From Anaerocolumna cellulosilytica (lineage in GTDB: Bacteria; Bacillota; Clostridia; Lachnospirales; Lachnospiraceae): a DNA stretch of 64,000 nucleotides. Numbering within the stretch: the first letter of the stretch is position 1; each line of letters begins with the position of its first letter. Below the pieces are notes generated by a model. The model had not been told where the DNA came from and searched no databases. It saw only the letters and a program-made list of their open reading frames with translations. Of the stretch, positions 45,384 through 54,504 are shown one piece after another. The translations under genes were made by a program, and so were the position numbers. Where the stretch lies: NCBI RefSeq assembly GCF_014218335.1, contig NZ_AP023367.1, positions 5,144,001 through 5,208,000 on the forward strand. The letters are read 5' to 3'.

Positions 45384-46096
45384 TGTACACCGCCTTCTTT
45401 TGCCTCTGCCTCTTTTCTGTTTTCTACTACGGAGGTGATATGACCATCAGCTATGGTGATAATACGGTCGGCGTTTTTTGCAATCTCCATATCATGTGTT
45501 ACCATTATAATCGTCTGTCCAAACTTCTCTGATGAGGTTTTCAAAAGCGTAAGTACTTCTTTTCCGGTTTTTTCATCCAGATTTCCGGTTGGTTCATCGG
45601 CAAGCAAAATAGCCGGTTTGGAGGCCAGGGCTCTTGCGATGGCAACTCTTTGACGCTCTCCTCCTGATAACTCATCCGGATAAAAGTTAAGCTTTCCTTT
45701 AATTCCGAGGGCTTCTATTACTGCACCAAAGTATTCCTGATCTATCTCTTTCCCATCCAAATGAATGGGCATTAATATATTTTCTAATACTGTATGTTCC
45801 GGAAGGAGGTTGAATGCCTGAAATACAAAACCAATTCTTCTGCGTCTTAAAATTGCCAGCTCCTTGTCTCTTAAGTCAAACATACTGGCTCCTTCCAAAT
45901 ATACTTTTCCGCCGGAAGGCTTATCAAGTCCTCCCAAGATATGCAAAAGTGTAGATTTACCGGAACCGCTCTTACCTATAATTGCATGAAAGGTTCCCTT
46001 CCAGATTTCTAAGCTAGAAGATTTTAATGCATGTACTGATAATTCTTTTTTTCCATAAACTTTTTCAATTCCTTCTGCTCTTAAAACAACTTCCAT
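45380..46096 (-). CDS. ABC transporter ATP-binding protein, MacB/LolD type
   Basis: 238 residues. Walker A IIGKSGSGKST, Q-loop FVFQAFNLLPEHTVLENI, signature LSGGERQRVAIARALA, Walker B ILLADEPTGNLD and H-loop VTHDMEIA are all intact. The type matches the MacB/LolD/FtsE group, in line with the permease encoded directly downstream with a four-base overlap. It supplies ATP hydrolysis for that permease. AGGGTGA precedes the ATG. Confidence 0.95.
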   Translation of the reverse strand: MEVVLRAEGIEKVYGKKELSVHALKSSSLEIWKGTFHAIIGKSGSGKSTLLHILGGLDKPSGGKVYLEGASMFDLRDKELAILRRRRIGFVFQAFNLLPEHTVLENILMPIHLDGKEIDQEYFGAVIEALGIKGKLNFYPDELSGGERQRVAIARALASKPAILLADEPTGNLDEKTGKEVLTLLKTSSEKFGQTIIMVTHDMEIAKNADRIITIADGHITSVVENRKEAEAKEGGVQ

Positions 46097-46260
46097 ACTT
46101 TCACCCTTTTTCTATTACATTTTCTTACAATAGTACATTTACCACAACAATGTTTCTTATGCTATTTGTCGTATAATATTGCTATTTTTATCATAATAAC
46201 AAAGTATTAGAACACATGCAACACTTTTGTAATATTTGGAAGGTTCGTAGATCTCTGTAC

Positions 46261-46307
46261 AGAAAAGGGCTATTGTAATTCTAATGAATTTACAACAGCC
46301 CTTTTCT
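46261..46307. terminator. Bidirectional terminator after the nitronate monooxygenase gene
   Basis: AGAAAAGGGCT (46261-46271) pairs with AGCCCTTTTCT (46297-46307), and TTGTAA with TTACAA inside. It lies 26 bases after the stop. Confidence 0.85.
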
Positions 46308-46332
46308 ACTACACGATTACTATAGATACCGT

Positions 46333-47382
46333 CTAAAAGAAATCCGAAAGTACTTCTTTCACAGTTCGTATCTTTTGCTCCAGATATGCGTTGGCACCGC
46401 AAAATAAGAGTGCCTCTTCTACATTGCCTACAGCGGCATTGGCAAGTGCTTCCGTAATGCAATATGGGGTATCCACTGGATTACAGCTTTTTATACAATT
46501 GTGACAGCGTCTAACAGGTATGGGGCCTTCTAGGGTTTTATTCACAAACTCATTTCGTATTGCCCGCCCCGGCATGCCTACCGGACTTTTTACTATAATA
46601 ATATCCTCTTTTTTACAGTCTAAATATGCCTGCTTATACTTTATGTCCGCATCACATTCTTCTGTTGTTACAAACTTTGTAGCCACCTGAATACCGTCTG
46701 CTCCAAGCTTAAGGTAGTGCTCCATATCTACCTTATTCTTAATCCCTCCGGCTATAATTACAGGAATATGTTTACCGTACCTGCTGCCATAATCCTTAGT
46801 TAAGTCTATAATACTTTTTATTTCTTCGTCATAAGCCTCATCGCTTATGCCTTCAAGCATTTCCGGTAAAAACCCCAAATGCCCTCCGGCCTTTGGCCCC
46901 TCTATAATTAAAGCATCCGGTGTGGTTTGGTTCTTCTTATCCCAAAGCCTGAAAATTACACTAGCTGCCTTTAAGGAAGACACAATGGGAATTAATTTTG
47001 TTTTTGTACCTTTAGCGATTTCAGGTAACTCAGTCGGAAGTCCGGCACCGGATATAATTAAGTCAATACCACTTTTGATTGCTTCCTTTACATATCTGGC
47101 ATAATTCTGGGTGGCTACCATTATATTTACACCAAGTATCCCTTTCGGTGCAATTTGTCTTGCTCTCTTAATATGTTCTCTAACCATTCGAAGATTCGTT
47201 TCCAATGGATTTTTCTTAAAATCCGGCTCCGAAAAACCGATTTGAGCTGTGGATATAACTCCGATTCCGCCTTCTGCGGCTACTGCACCAGCCAATGAGC
47301 TTAAACTTATACCTACGCCCATACCGCCCTGTATTATAGGCAGCTTTGCAGTCAAATTTCCTATTTTAAGTGGTTTATACAT
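46333..47382 (-). CDS. Nitronate monooxygenase / 2-nitropropane dioxygenase family flavoprotein
   Basis: 349 residues, TIM-barrel FMN enzyme. Seen: LPIIQGGMGVGISLSSLAGAVAAEGGIGVIS, GVNIMVATQNY, DLIISGAGLPTELP, ALIIEGPKAGGHLGF with the catalytic histidine, IPVIIAGGI and LGADGIQVATKFVTTEEC. The same fold includes FabK enoyl-ACP reductases, but fatty-acid genes are not nearby. After the barrel a C-terminal extension carries CHNCIKSCNPVDTPYC, a cysteine cluster seen in clostridial members, of unknown use. AGAGG precedes the ATG. Confidence 0.88.
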   Translation of the reverse strand: MYKPLKIGNLTAKLPIIQGGMGVGISLSSLAGAVAAEGGIGVISTAQIGFSEPDFKKNPLETNLRMVREHIKRARQIAPKGILGVNIMVATQNYARYVKEAIKSGIDLIISGAGLPTELPEIAKGTKTKLIPIVSSLKAASVIFRLWDKKNQTTPDALIIEGPKAGGHLGFLPEMLEGISDEAYDEEIKSIIDLTKDYGSRYGKHIPVIIAGGIKNKVDMEHYLKLGADGIQVATKFVTTEECDADIKYKQAYLDCKKEDIIIVKSPVGMPGRAIRNEFVNKTLEGPIPVRRCHNCIKSCNPVDTPYCITEALANAAVGNVEEALLFCGANAYLEQKIRTVKEVLSDFF

Positions 47383-47525
47383 AGTATCCTCTTTTCTAAA
47401 TTGATGTTTACCTTTAATGTTGTCATATTTCAGATACTAATACACTTAATTTTAATATATCTTGCAGCTTTTGTTTTTTTTACTATGTCATATGGTTTTT
47501 AATACTACCAATTCTTTACTGTTCT

Positions 47526-48752
47526 TTATTTTACACTAGATTTTATATCATAACCAGTAGGGTACTGGAATAACCGAAGCCCGAATTCAGGCGCAACCGC
47601 TAATAGATGGTCAAAAATATCTGACTGCACTCCTTCATAATAATCCCAGGCTACTTCTTTTGTAAAAGCATATATTTCTAACGGCAGCCCATGTTCTCCC
47701 GGTGCAAGCTGCCTAACCATTAACGTCATGTCCTGATTAATACCGGAGTGACTTTTAAGGTAACAGCTAATGTACTCCCGAAAGGTTCCGATGTTGGTCA
47801 AATGCCTGCCATTTACCATGGATTCCTCGGTTCTGTATTTCTTATTATAATTGTTAATTTCTGCTTCTTTTTTCACAATATAGTCAGAGAGATTCTGTAT
47901 CTTCTTAAAGCGTTTTAGCATATCTTCGGTACAAAACCCAATGCTTGTCATGTCAATATAAAGGGAACGTTTTATACGCCTTCCTCCAAACTCCTGCATT
48001 CCCCTCCAGTTTTTAAAGGAGTCTGAAACAAGTGCATAAGCAGGAATAGTTACTATGGTTTTATCAAAATTTTGTACCTTTACAGTATTTAAGGTAATTT
48101 CAATAACATCTCCGTCCGCACCATACTTTGTCATTTCAATCCAGTCACCGATTCTTAACATCTGGTTGGAGGTTAGTTGAATCCCAGCTACAAAGCCCAA
48201 GATAGAATCCTTGAATACAAGGGAAATAACAGCCGTTAAAGCACCTATACCGCTTAACAGCACCAAAGGATTTTCACCCATTAAGTTAGCCATTATTACA
48301 ATTCCCATTATAATATAGAAGATAATCTTAATTATCTGTAAAAGTCCTTTTATCGGACGGATTTTGGAGATGGCATAAGTTCGGTATATATCATCGACAG
48401 AATCCAATACACCATTTACGATAAAAACAATAACAAGAAAGACATAAGTCATAACAAGTCTTCTTATGCTTTGGCTATATTGCTCAAAGACTGGTGCAAA
48501 CGCGTTCACGATGATTGCCGGTATTAAATCAGCTAACCGGTGAAATACCTTGCGGTTAAGCATAATATTATCCCACTTGAACTTGTTGCGGTTAATATAA
48601 TGGGTGAGAATCTTAAGAAACACTTTCTTTACAATCAGCTGTATTACCCCTACTAGTGCCAATAATAAAAAAATCACAATAACCCCTGCCAGATACCCGG
48701 ATACTTTATCACTTAACCCTTTATTTAATAGTACTTCTTTAAAATAATCCAT
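47526..48752 (-). CDS. Mechanosensitive channel, MscS family (YbdG-like)
   Basis: 408 residues with about five membrane segments (residues 15-180) and a cytoplasmic C-terminal domain. The pore-lining part is LVLLSGIGALTAVISLVFKDSILGFVAGIQLTSNQMLRIGDWIEM, then GADGDVIEITLNTVKVQNFDKTIVTIPAYALVSDSFKNWRGM, as in the MscS beta domain. The extra C-terminal region resembles YbdG-type members, which respond to mild osmotic shock. AAAGG precedes the ATG. Confidence 0.92.
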   Translation of the reverse strand: MDYFKEVLLNKGLSDKVSGYLAGVIVIFLLLALVGVIQLIVKKVFLKILTHYINRNKFKWDNIMLNRKVFHRLADLIPAIIVNAFAPVFEQYSQSIRRLVMTYVFLVIVFIVNGVLDSVDDIYRTYAISKIRPIKGLLQIIKIIFYIIMGIVIMANLMGENPLVLLSGIGALTAVISLVFKDSILGFVAGIQLTSNQMLRIGDWIEMTKYGADGDVIEITLNTVKVQNFDKTIVTIPAYALVSDSFKNWRGMQEFGGRRIKRSLYIDMTSIGFCTEDMLKRFKKIQNLSDYIVKKEAEINNYNKKYRTEESMVNGRHLTNIGTFREYISCYLKSHSGINQDMTLMVRQLAPGEHGLPLEIYAFTKEVAWDYYEGVQSDIFDHLLAVAPEFGLRLFQYPTGYDIKSSVK

Positions 48753-48865
48753 AATTACCTTTCTAATTCCTGTTAGAGCAATTCAAACAGATGGAACGTA
48801 CCAAATGCTCTGTATGTCTTTTTAAGTGTATGTATAAAAAAAGTCTCTTATACGTAGTTCCTGGT

Positions 48866-50506
48866 TTATGCCTTTACAGGCTTTGCATTTACTACTAGCA
48901 TCTCTTTTAATACTTTATCCACGCTAAAATAAAAAGTTTTCTCACCTGCTGTTTCCACAAGCCCTGCCTGCTCAAAGATCCTTCTTACTGAAGGCTGTAA
49001 GGAAGAAAAGACTACCTGTTTCCCTTCTGTTTTTGCCTGCTTATAAAAATCCAGCAAGATACCTACGGAGGTTATATCTGCCATAGGTACTCCACGCAAG
49101 GAGAAGATAACAAGATTTTTCTCTTTGATTTCTTTTAACTTCTGGTTCAAAGTATCTGCCGTCATAAAAAACATAGGTCCCGTAACATAAATCACACAAC
49201 CGTTCTCTATCGTATAATCCTTCATACCAATGCGCTCCGGCTTAATATCTTCAGCGGTAATCTCTATTGCAGTACTTCTGACTATAAATAAAACAAGTCC
49301 AACCAAAATGCCTATAACAATCGCCATCGTTAAGTCTAGTATTACGGTTGCCGCCATTGTAATAAAAAACTTTAGCATGGCACCTGTAAACTTATGTGAA
49401 AATATATATTGAATGGCAGACCATTCATTCATACGCCAGGCGGTAACCATTAACACCCCTGCCAATGCTGCCAGCGGTATTTTAGACATAAACGGCCCCA
49501 GCGCGAACATAGCCAAAAGCAAACCAACTGCATGAAAGATACCAGTTAAACGTGTCTGCGCACCGGATTTAATGGCTACACTTGTTCTTGCTATGGCTGC
49601 CGTTGCAGGAATTCCTCCAAAGAAAGGCAGGATTATATTTCCGATTCCCTGTGCCACCAGTTCCTGGTCACTATTCATGGCTGCCTTTGCCATTCGGCCT
49701 GCAGAAGCTCCACATAATAAACTCTCTATCATTCCAAGCATAGCAATACTTACCGCCGGAGCAAACAATCCTTTTATCTGCTGCATATGAATGTCTGTAA
49801 GATGAAGTCTCTCTTTGGGAAGAAGGGTTTTTGGTATCTCCCCAACCATTTTTACATCAAGCTGTAAAACAATAGAAGTCATGGTAGCAAGTATAATGGC
49901 AACCAGTGAAGCCGGAACTATACTGCTTAATTTCTTCGGATAAAATATCATAAACAGTACTACGAAGATACCAAGGCACACAGATGCATAATCCGGCGCA
50001 AAGCCAAGCTTAAAATAGCTTATGAGCCTTGCAATGGCAGTTTCCCCTTCCGAGGTAACGCCAAAGAAATTATCTACCTGTCCAAGAGCTATAATAATGG
50101 CTATGCCGGAGGTAAAACCTGTAATTACCGGTGCGGGAATCCAGGAAGTAATCTTTCCCAAATGCAAAACCCCTGCAAGCAGCAAAAGGATACCTGCAAG
50201 TAAGGTAGCAATAAAAACACCCTGTATGTGATAACTTGCTGTTATGGACATCAAAATCGCAGCCATAGCTCCGGTTGGACCGGATATCTGATAATACCCC
50301 CCGGACAGCGCACTAATGAAAAAGCCTGCCACAATGGCTGTAATAAGTCCTGCTGCCGCATCTGCACCACTGGATACACCAAAGGCCAGTGCCAGAGGCA
50401 AGGCAACTGCTGTTACAGTAATTCCCGCCAGCAAATCCTTCATAAACTTTGAAGTATTATACCCTGTAAATTCCTTTTTTAAATCTCTTACGTACTGATT
50501 CAACAT
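48866..50506 (-). CDS. SulP-family anion transporter with STAS domain
   Basis: About 546 residues. SulP core of 12-14 segments (to about residue 405) with FMKDLLAGITVTAVALPLALAFGVSSGADAAAGLITAIVAGF and YQISGPTGAMAAIL, then a C-terminal STAS domain (about 430-535) with VIFSLRGVPMADITSVGILLDFYKQAK. Such proteins carry sulfate, bicarbonate or dicarboxylates; the anion cannot be read. An ATG at 50533 is in frame, but AAGGG precedes the ATG at 50506. Confidence 0.92.
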   Translation of the reverse strand: MLNQYVRDLKKEFTGYNTSKFMKDLLAGITVTAVALPLALAFGVSSGADAAAGLITAIVAGFFISALSGGYYQISGPTGAMAAILMSITASYHIQGVFIATLLAGILLLLAGVLHLGKITSWIPAPVITGFTSGIAIIIALGQVDNFFGVTSEGETAIARLISYFKLGFAPDYASVCLGIFVVLFMIFYPKKLSSIVPASLVAIILATMTSIVLQLDVKMVGEIPKTLLPKERLHLTDIHMQQIKGLFAPAVSIAMLGMIESLLCGASAGRMAKAAMNSDQELVAQGIGNIILPFFGGIPATAAIARTSVAIKSGAQTRLTGIFHAVGLLLAMFALGPFMSKIPLAALAGVLMVTAWRMNEWSAIQYIFSHKFTGAMLKFFITMAATVILDLTMAIVIGILVGLVLFIVRSTAIEITAEDIKPERIGMKDYTIENGCVIYVTGPMFFMTADTLNQKLKEIKEKNLVIFSLRGVPMADITSVGILLDFYKQAKTEGKQVVFSSLQPSVRRIFEQAGLVETAGEKTFYFSVDKVLKEMLVVNAKPVKA

Positions 50507-50537
50507 ATTTTTATCCGCCCTTTTTCTATACATGTGA

Positions 50538-50587
50538 AAGATACAGTAAAAGATATAATATTGCCAACATATCTTTCACTGTATCAA
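50538..50587 (-). terminator. Long hairpin between GH43 and the SulP gene
   Basis: Seventeen paired positions with one mismatch, GATACAGTAAAAGATAT (50545-50561) with ATATCTTTCACTGTATC (50570-50586). T-tail is weak. It may separate the GH43 transcript from the SulP gene. Confidence 0.5.
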
Positions 50588-50712
50588 TTCATTAAACATA
50601 TTTTAAGTATAGCATAATACTTTTAAAAATCCATTGTTAATTTATATAAACTAAAGGCAGTTTTCATCCAATTATTCCACTATATATTATGGTGACATTA
50701 CCTGGCAGACGT

Positions 50713-51582
50713 TTAAGAAAGTCTGGATAAAGATGTAAGAGTATTATTCTCATCTCTTAACCGGTAAAAACAAGGTCTTTCTTCTAACGTCTCATTTGGT
50801 GAGTGTAGTGTTAAAAACAAATCTCCTTCAAGACTTTTAAAAATCATACCGTGACCACCATCTTTTTTAAACAGCAGTTCCGGTTCATGAATCCAGTTAC
50901 CTGTTATTTCGCCGTTATCAGATCTTGCAATAGCCTCTGTGTAGCCTTCGCTCCCAAAACTTGACCAAATCATCAGCAAAGCTCCGTCCTTACAGCGGTA
51001 CATAAACGGACCATCGGTAATATAATGGTTATCTGCTAACGGTACCACCCAGGGTGCTGATGATGCTTTAAAGATTTCCACAGGCTCGCTGTCCGCTTTC
51101 TTTAAATCCTGCATCAATTCCATAATACACATGCTTCCGTCTATTACCTGTCTGTGTTCGTGACAAAAAATCATATAAGGTGTTCCGTTCTGATCCAAAT
51201 AAAAGGTACCATCTATACATTCCCAATCCCCAGGTGTAACCGGTCCGTCACTGTGTACCTGAAACGGTCCAACGGGACTTGAAGCTTTTAATATCTGGGT
51301 TCCCCTTCTGCTGGTTTCTGATTTAAACGTTGCAAATAGATAAAATTCACCGTTAAAATAGTGAACCTCCGGTGCCCAATAATTTCTGTCTGCCCAAAAA
51401 TCTCCGTTATTATGAAAGATTTCTATCGGCTCACTCCAGTTTTCTAGGTCTGTTCCCACATATACATCAAAACCATCTGCAAGCCCCCAGGCTGTTGCAC
51501 CTCTGGTTCCATACAAATAGTATTTTCCATCATATACCAGCACGAATGGATCACGTATATTTATGTCTTTACTTTTCATCAT
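50713..51582 (-). CDS. GH43-family glycosidase
   Basis: 289 residues, one five-bladed propeller, no signal peptide, so cytoplasmic. Seen: DINIRDPFVLVYDGKYYLYG (catalytic base Asp), YWAPEVHYFNGEFYLFAT, DWECIDGTFYLDQNGTPYMIF (second Asp). The general-acid position usual as EGP reads TDGPFMYR. GH43 acts on arabinan, arabinofuranosyl or xylosyl/galactosyl side chains, which fits removal of pectin side chains. GAGGTGA lies close to M1, and M2 is an equally good start. Downstream member of the pectin cluster. Confidence 0.9.
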   Translation of the reverse strand: MMKSKDINIRDPFVLVYDGKYYLYGTRGATAWGLADGFDVYVGTDLENWSEPIEIFHNNGDFWADRNYWAPEVHYFNGEFYLFATFKSETSRRGTQILKASSPVGPFQVHSDGPVTPGDWECIDGTFYLDQNGTPYMIFCHEHRQVIDGSMCIMELMQDLKKADSEPVEIFKASSAPWVVPLADNHYITDGPFMYRCKDGALLMIWSSFGSEGYTEAIARSDNGEITGNWIHEPELLFKKDGGHGMIFKSLEGDLFLTLHSPNETLEERPCFYRLRDENNTLTSLSRLS

Positions 51583-51642
51583 TCACCTCTTTACGTTCAA
51601 ATCTTTATAAAATTACTCATCCGTTCATTCCTTGTCTCTTAC

Positions 51643-52968
51643 CTATGCTTCTTCGAATACCAAGCTTTCAACCTGTCTTACTTCTACTTTCTTATCTACA
51701 GATTCTTCCATGGATGCATCTATCGTAACTTTTATCTTCTTAAAGCTAATTTCTTTTGCATAATCTAAATATACGCCATGTACTTTTCCTTTTAAAATAC
51801 CCATTCCATCACAAGGACGAATATCATAGCTGTCCACCGGCCATTTGGAGGACTTTAAAAGGTTAAGACGAATATTTTCAAAATTAATGTCTTCGATATA
51901 ATTATCTTTACTGCCGGATATAAAGATACCATTTTCACTCTTACAGTTGATATTCTTAAAGGTTACATTTTTAATATGTCCCGCTTTTACACCTGCCTTA
52001 CGGTCAATCGCAGTTACATAAATAGGTTCTGCCCTTCCCCACCATTGTTCAGAGAATCTTCTGGTTTCAATGTTGATATTAGAGAAAATGACATTTTCAA
52101 TATTTCCTCTATCTCTAAGCTGTAAAGATATTCCACGGTTACTTCTGCTGATATTACAGTTATCCACAATAATATTTCTGAAGTCACTAACACTTTCCGT
52201 TCCGAACTTGATTGCAGCACTGGTAGAAATTAATGTACAGCCGGTTACCACAATATTCTCGCAGGAGCCATACTTTTCATAGCCCGCTGTATTCTTAAAT
52301 ACAATACAGTCATCTGCACATTCGATATGGCAGTTGACGATTCTAACATTTTTACAATGATCTGGGTCAATACCGTCAGAGTTAGCCATCTTTAAGCTAT
52401 TTATAATACGAATACCATCAATTAGTACATCCTGGCAGCCTGCCATATGCAGCGTCCAAAAACCGCATTTTGACATAGTAACACCTTTAACGGTTAATTG
52501 GCTGATGTTTTCAAATAATACCATTGGAATTCTTGGATAATAGGTACCTTCTATATGATAGGTACCCTCTTCTCCATGGAAAACTTCCTCCGTTCCGTCA
52601 ATCTTGCCAGAACCGGTTATACTTACGTACTCTGCATCCTTACCATAGATAAAGTAATGAAACGGTTTTCCGTTATATTCACAATTGATATAGGAAGGAA
52701 CTCCTGTGTTACTGTTTACTTCCATTCCCGGCTCAACGGGCAGAAAATCCTCAAGATTATCACTGGCTTTTAATACAGAACCTGCTGCCAGATGAAGCTC
52801 CACATAGGATTTTAATAAAATAGAACCAACCTTAAACACTTTACCACCGGGCACGTATACCCTGCCTCCGCCATTCCCATGACAAGTATCAATTGCATTT
52901 TGTACTGCTGCGGAATCATTGGTGATGCCATCACCAATAGCACCAAATTCTACTATATTATAAATCAT
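51643..52968 (-). CDS. GH28-family pectinase (polygalacturonase-like)
   Basis: 441 residues, right-handed beta-helix, no signal peptide. IVEFGAIGDGITNDSAAVQNAIDTC and GGGRVYVPGG are the common N-terminus. Catalytic aspartates are in NSDGIDPDHC and CADDCIVFK. The family's G-H-G histidine region reads STSAAIKFGTES instead, and RGISLQLRDRG takes the place of RIK. It hydrolyses galacturonan or rhamnogalacturonan, probably exo-acting on imported oligomers given its cytoplasmic place. No clear ribosome binding site is visible before the ATG; a perfect promoter and hairpin element precede it. Confidence 0.92.
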   Translation of the reverse strand: MIYNIVEFGAIGDGITNDSAAVQNAIDTCHGNGGGRVYVPGGKVFKVGSILLKSYVELHLAAGSVLKASDNLEDFLPVEPGMEVNSNTGVPSYINCEYNGKPFHYFIYGKDAEYVSITGSGKIDGTEEVFHGEEGTYHIEGTYYPRIPMVLFENISQLTVKGVTMSKCGFWTLHMAGCQDVLIDGIRIINSLKMANSDGIDPDHCKNVRIVNCHIECADDCIVFKNTAGYEKYGSCENIVVTGCTLISTSAAIKFGTESVSDFRNIIVDNCNISRSNRGISLQLRDRGNIENVIFSNINIETRRFSEQWWGRAEPIYVTAIDRKAGVKAGHIKNVTFKNINCKSENGIFISGSKDNYIEDINFENIRLNLLKSSKWPVDSYDIRPCDGMGILKGKVHGVYLDYAKEISFKKIKVTIDASMEESVDKKVEVRQVESLVFEEA

Positions 52969-52981
52969 AATTTATACCATG

Positions 52982-53043
52982 ATATCACAGGCTTGCCCTG
53001 TCATATTGCCACAAATAAAGGAGTGAAACAAAACTCTGTGGCA
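52982..53043 (-). repeat. Copy A of the interspersed two-hairpin element, GH28 leader
   Basis: On the minus strand hairpin 1 pairs TGCCACA (53037-53043) with TGTGGCA (53007-53013), inner GAGT/ACTC; CTTTATTTGTGGCAATAT follows. Hairpin 2 pairs ATATGACAGG with CCTGTGATAT (52982-53006). It starts about ten bases after the predicted -10 box and ends near the start codon. Confidence 0.6.
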
Positions 53044-53052
53044 TCCTTTCTT

Positions 53053-53082
53053 TTTATAGTTTTATTAGGATTAGGGTGTCAA
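53053..53082 (-). promoter_or_regulatory. Promoter of the GH28 gene
   Basis: On the minus strand TTGACA (53077-53082), 18-base spacer, TATAAA (53053-53058). The transcript would begin at about the first base of hairpin element A. Confidence 0.7.
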
Positions 53083-53113
53083 AAGCCCTATTTTTATTTA
53101 TCCTTAGAAGCTT

Positions 53114-54271
53114 TTATTCGTTTGCCGTTTCCTTTACAGTTCTGGTAAATAGAAAATAGATTATACTAAAACCAATTATACTAACCGGCAGAATATAAAA
53201 AGAATATTTCAAGCCAATTTTATCAGTTAAACTTCCAAATACCATATTAAAAACAATGTCAAAAATGGTTGCTACACTGATGATTACACCCGTAGCTGTT
53301 GCTGCCCTGTCCTTTTTAAAATAATTCTGTATTAAGAGCAGGAGGGTCGGATAAACAATAGAAATACTTAAGCCTGAAATACTTAAAAGTGCGATGGCTC
53401 TGCCCCCTAAAACTATACCAAGAGCATAGAAAACCATTCCGATATTCCCGAAAACCAGTATGCTATTCTTAGGACCTAACTTTTGCACTACAGGAGCAAA
53501 AATCAAGCGACCAACCGTAATTCCCCCAAAGAAAACAGACAAGTATCCTGCTGCTCCTTTTGTAGACAGCTTTAATTCTTTCGTACCATACAACACCAGC
53601 CAGTTTAAGATTCCATGCTCAGCTATAAAGTAAAAACCAAAAATTACGATAAGAAATATAAAAGCCGGCTGATTTAAAATACTTTTTAAGGATACCTTTT
53701 CTTTTTCTTCTTTTTTCACATCCGGAATCTCAGAGTGACAAAGCAGTATCATTCCAAGTACTGCAAGCAGTAATAAGATAGTATTCACCCACTTCCAGAC
53801 ACTAAAGCCTGTAGCAAAGCGTCCCGCCACATTCTGGCTTGTACTGGTTCCGATTCCCTGTACGAAGAACAATACATTTACAATTAAACCGGGAGAGGCT
53901 GCAAATACCACCGGAACCAATATATTTATAGTGGTGTTAATTAAGGTTGAGGTACCCATACATAAAAACATCCCAAATAACAATAGATAAAAATTATCTG
54001 TTAACACGAACAGCAATGCGCCGCACATCCAGAGAAGCAACACTGTTAAAAATACTTTTTTCTTATTGTAACGGTCTACAAAGGAGCCTCCAAAAAATAA
54101 AAATACTAAATTGCCTATATAGCTTATGGTGACGATTAAAGATACTTCAAAAGTTGATAATGCAAAATGCTGTTCAAATACCAGCGAGAACACACCTCTT
54201 AAGCTGTCACTGGCACCCATGACAATCATTATGACCATAAAACTTATAAACAGAATACTCTTTTTCTTCAT
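53114..54271 (-). CDS. MFS transporter
   Basis: 385 residues with 12 predicted membrane segments. The N-terminus (SILFISFMVIMIVMGASDSLRGVFSLVF) and the loop motif FFGGSFVDRYNKKKVF between segments 2 and 3 are typical of the major facilitator superfamily, and the second half has GGITVGRLIFAPVVQKLGPK. It belongs to the FucP/sugar-type or drug-type MFS, not distinguishable here. Placed between GH28 and GH88/105, it probably imports pectin-derived sugars by ion symport. AAAGAAAG-type weak binding site. Confidence 0.85.
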   Translation of the reverse strand: MKKKSILFISFMVIMIVMGASDSLRGVFSLVFEQHFALSTFEVSLIVTISYIGNLVFLFFGGSFVDRYNKKKVFLTVLLLWMCGALLFVLTDNFYLLLFGMFLCMGTSTLINTTINILVPVVFAASPGLIVNVLFFVQGIGTSTSQNVAGRFATGFSVWKWVNTILLLLAVLGMILLCHSEIPDVKKEEKEKVSLKSILNQPAFIFLIVIFGFYFIAEHGILNWLVLYGTKELKLSTKGAAGYLSVFFGGITVGRLIFAPVVQKLGPKNSILVFGNIGMVFYALGIVLGGRAIALLSISGLSISIVYPTLLLLIQNYFKKDRAATATGVIISVATIFDIVFNMVFGSLTDKIGLKYSFYILPVSIIGFSIIYFLFTRTVKETANE

Positions 54272-54397
54272 GATTCTTACCGGACTTTCTTTTCATATAA
54301 ATTTTTATACTCTTTAAACTTTATACCCGCTGTCCGCTTTAGTGGACTTTAATTCAATCGATGATAATGTTTTTCTTTACACCTTAAAACAAGCATA

Positions 54398-54463
54398 TAA
54401 GAAACTGCTGCAAAAATATAAATATCTTCACAGATAAATTTTTACAGCAGTTAAAATTTCTTA
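54398..54463 (-). terminator. Hairpin between GH88/105 and the MFS gene
   Basis: AACTGCTGCAAAAAT (54403-54417) pairs with ATTTTTACAGCAGTT (54438-54452) with one mismatch. On the minus strand it follows the GH88/105 stop and precedes the MFS start, so it may attenuate or split the operon. Confidence 0.6.
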
Positions 54464-54504
54464 TTTCAGCCTCATATTAAGTACGATAGTGAAGACGCTT
54501 TCAC

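Noticed and set aside
46333-47382. FabK enoyl-ACP reductase
   Set aside because: The fold is shared, but no fatty-acid genes are nearby and the C-terminal cysteine cluster matches nitronate monooxygenase-type clostridial proteins.
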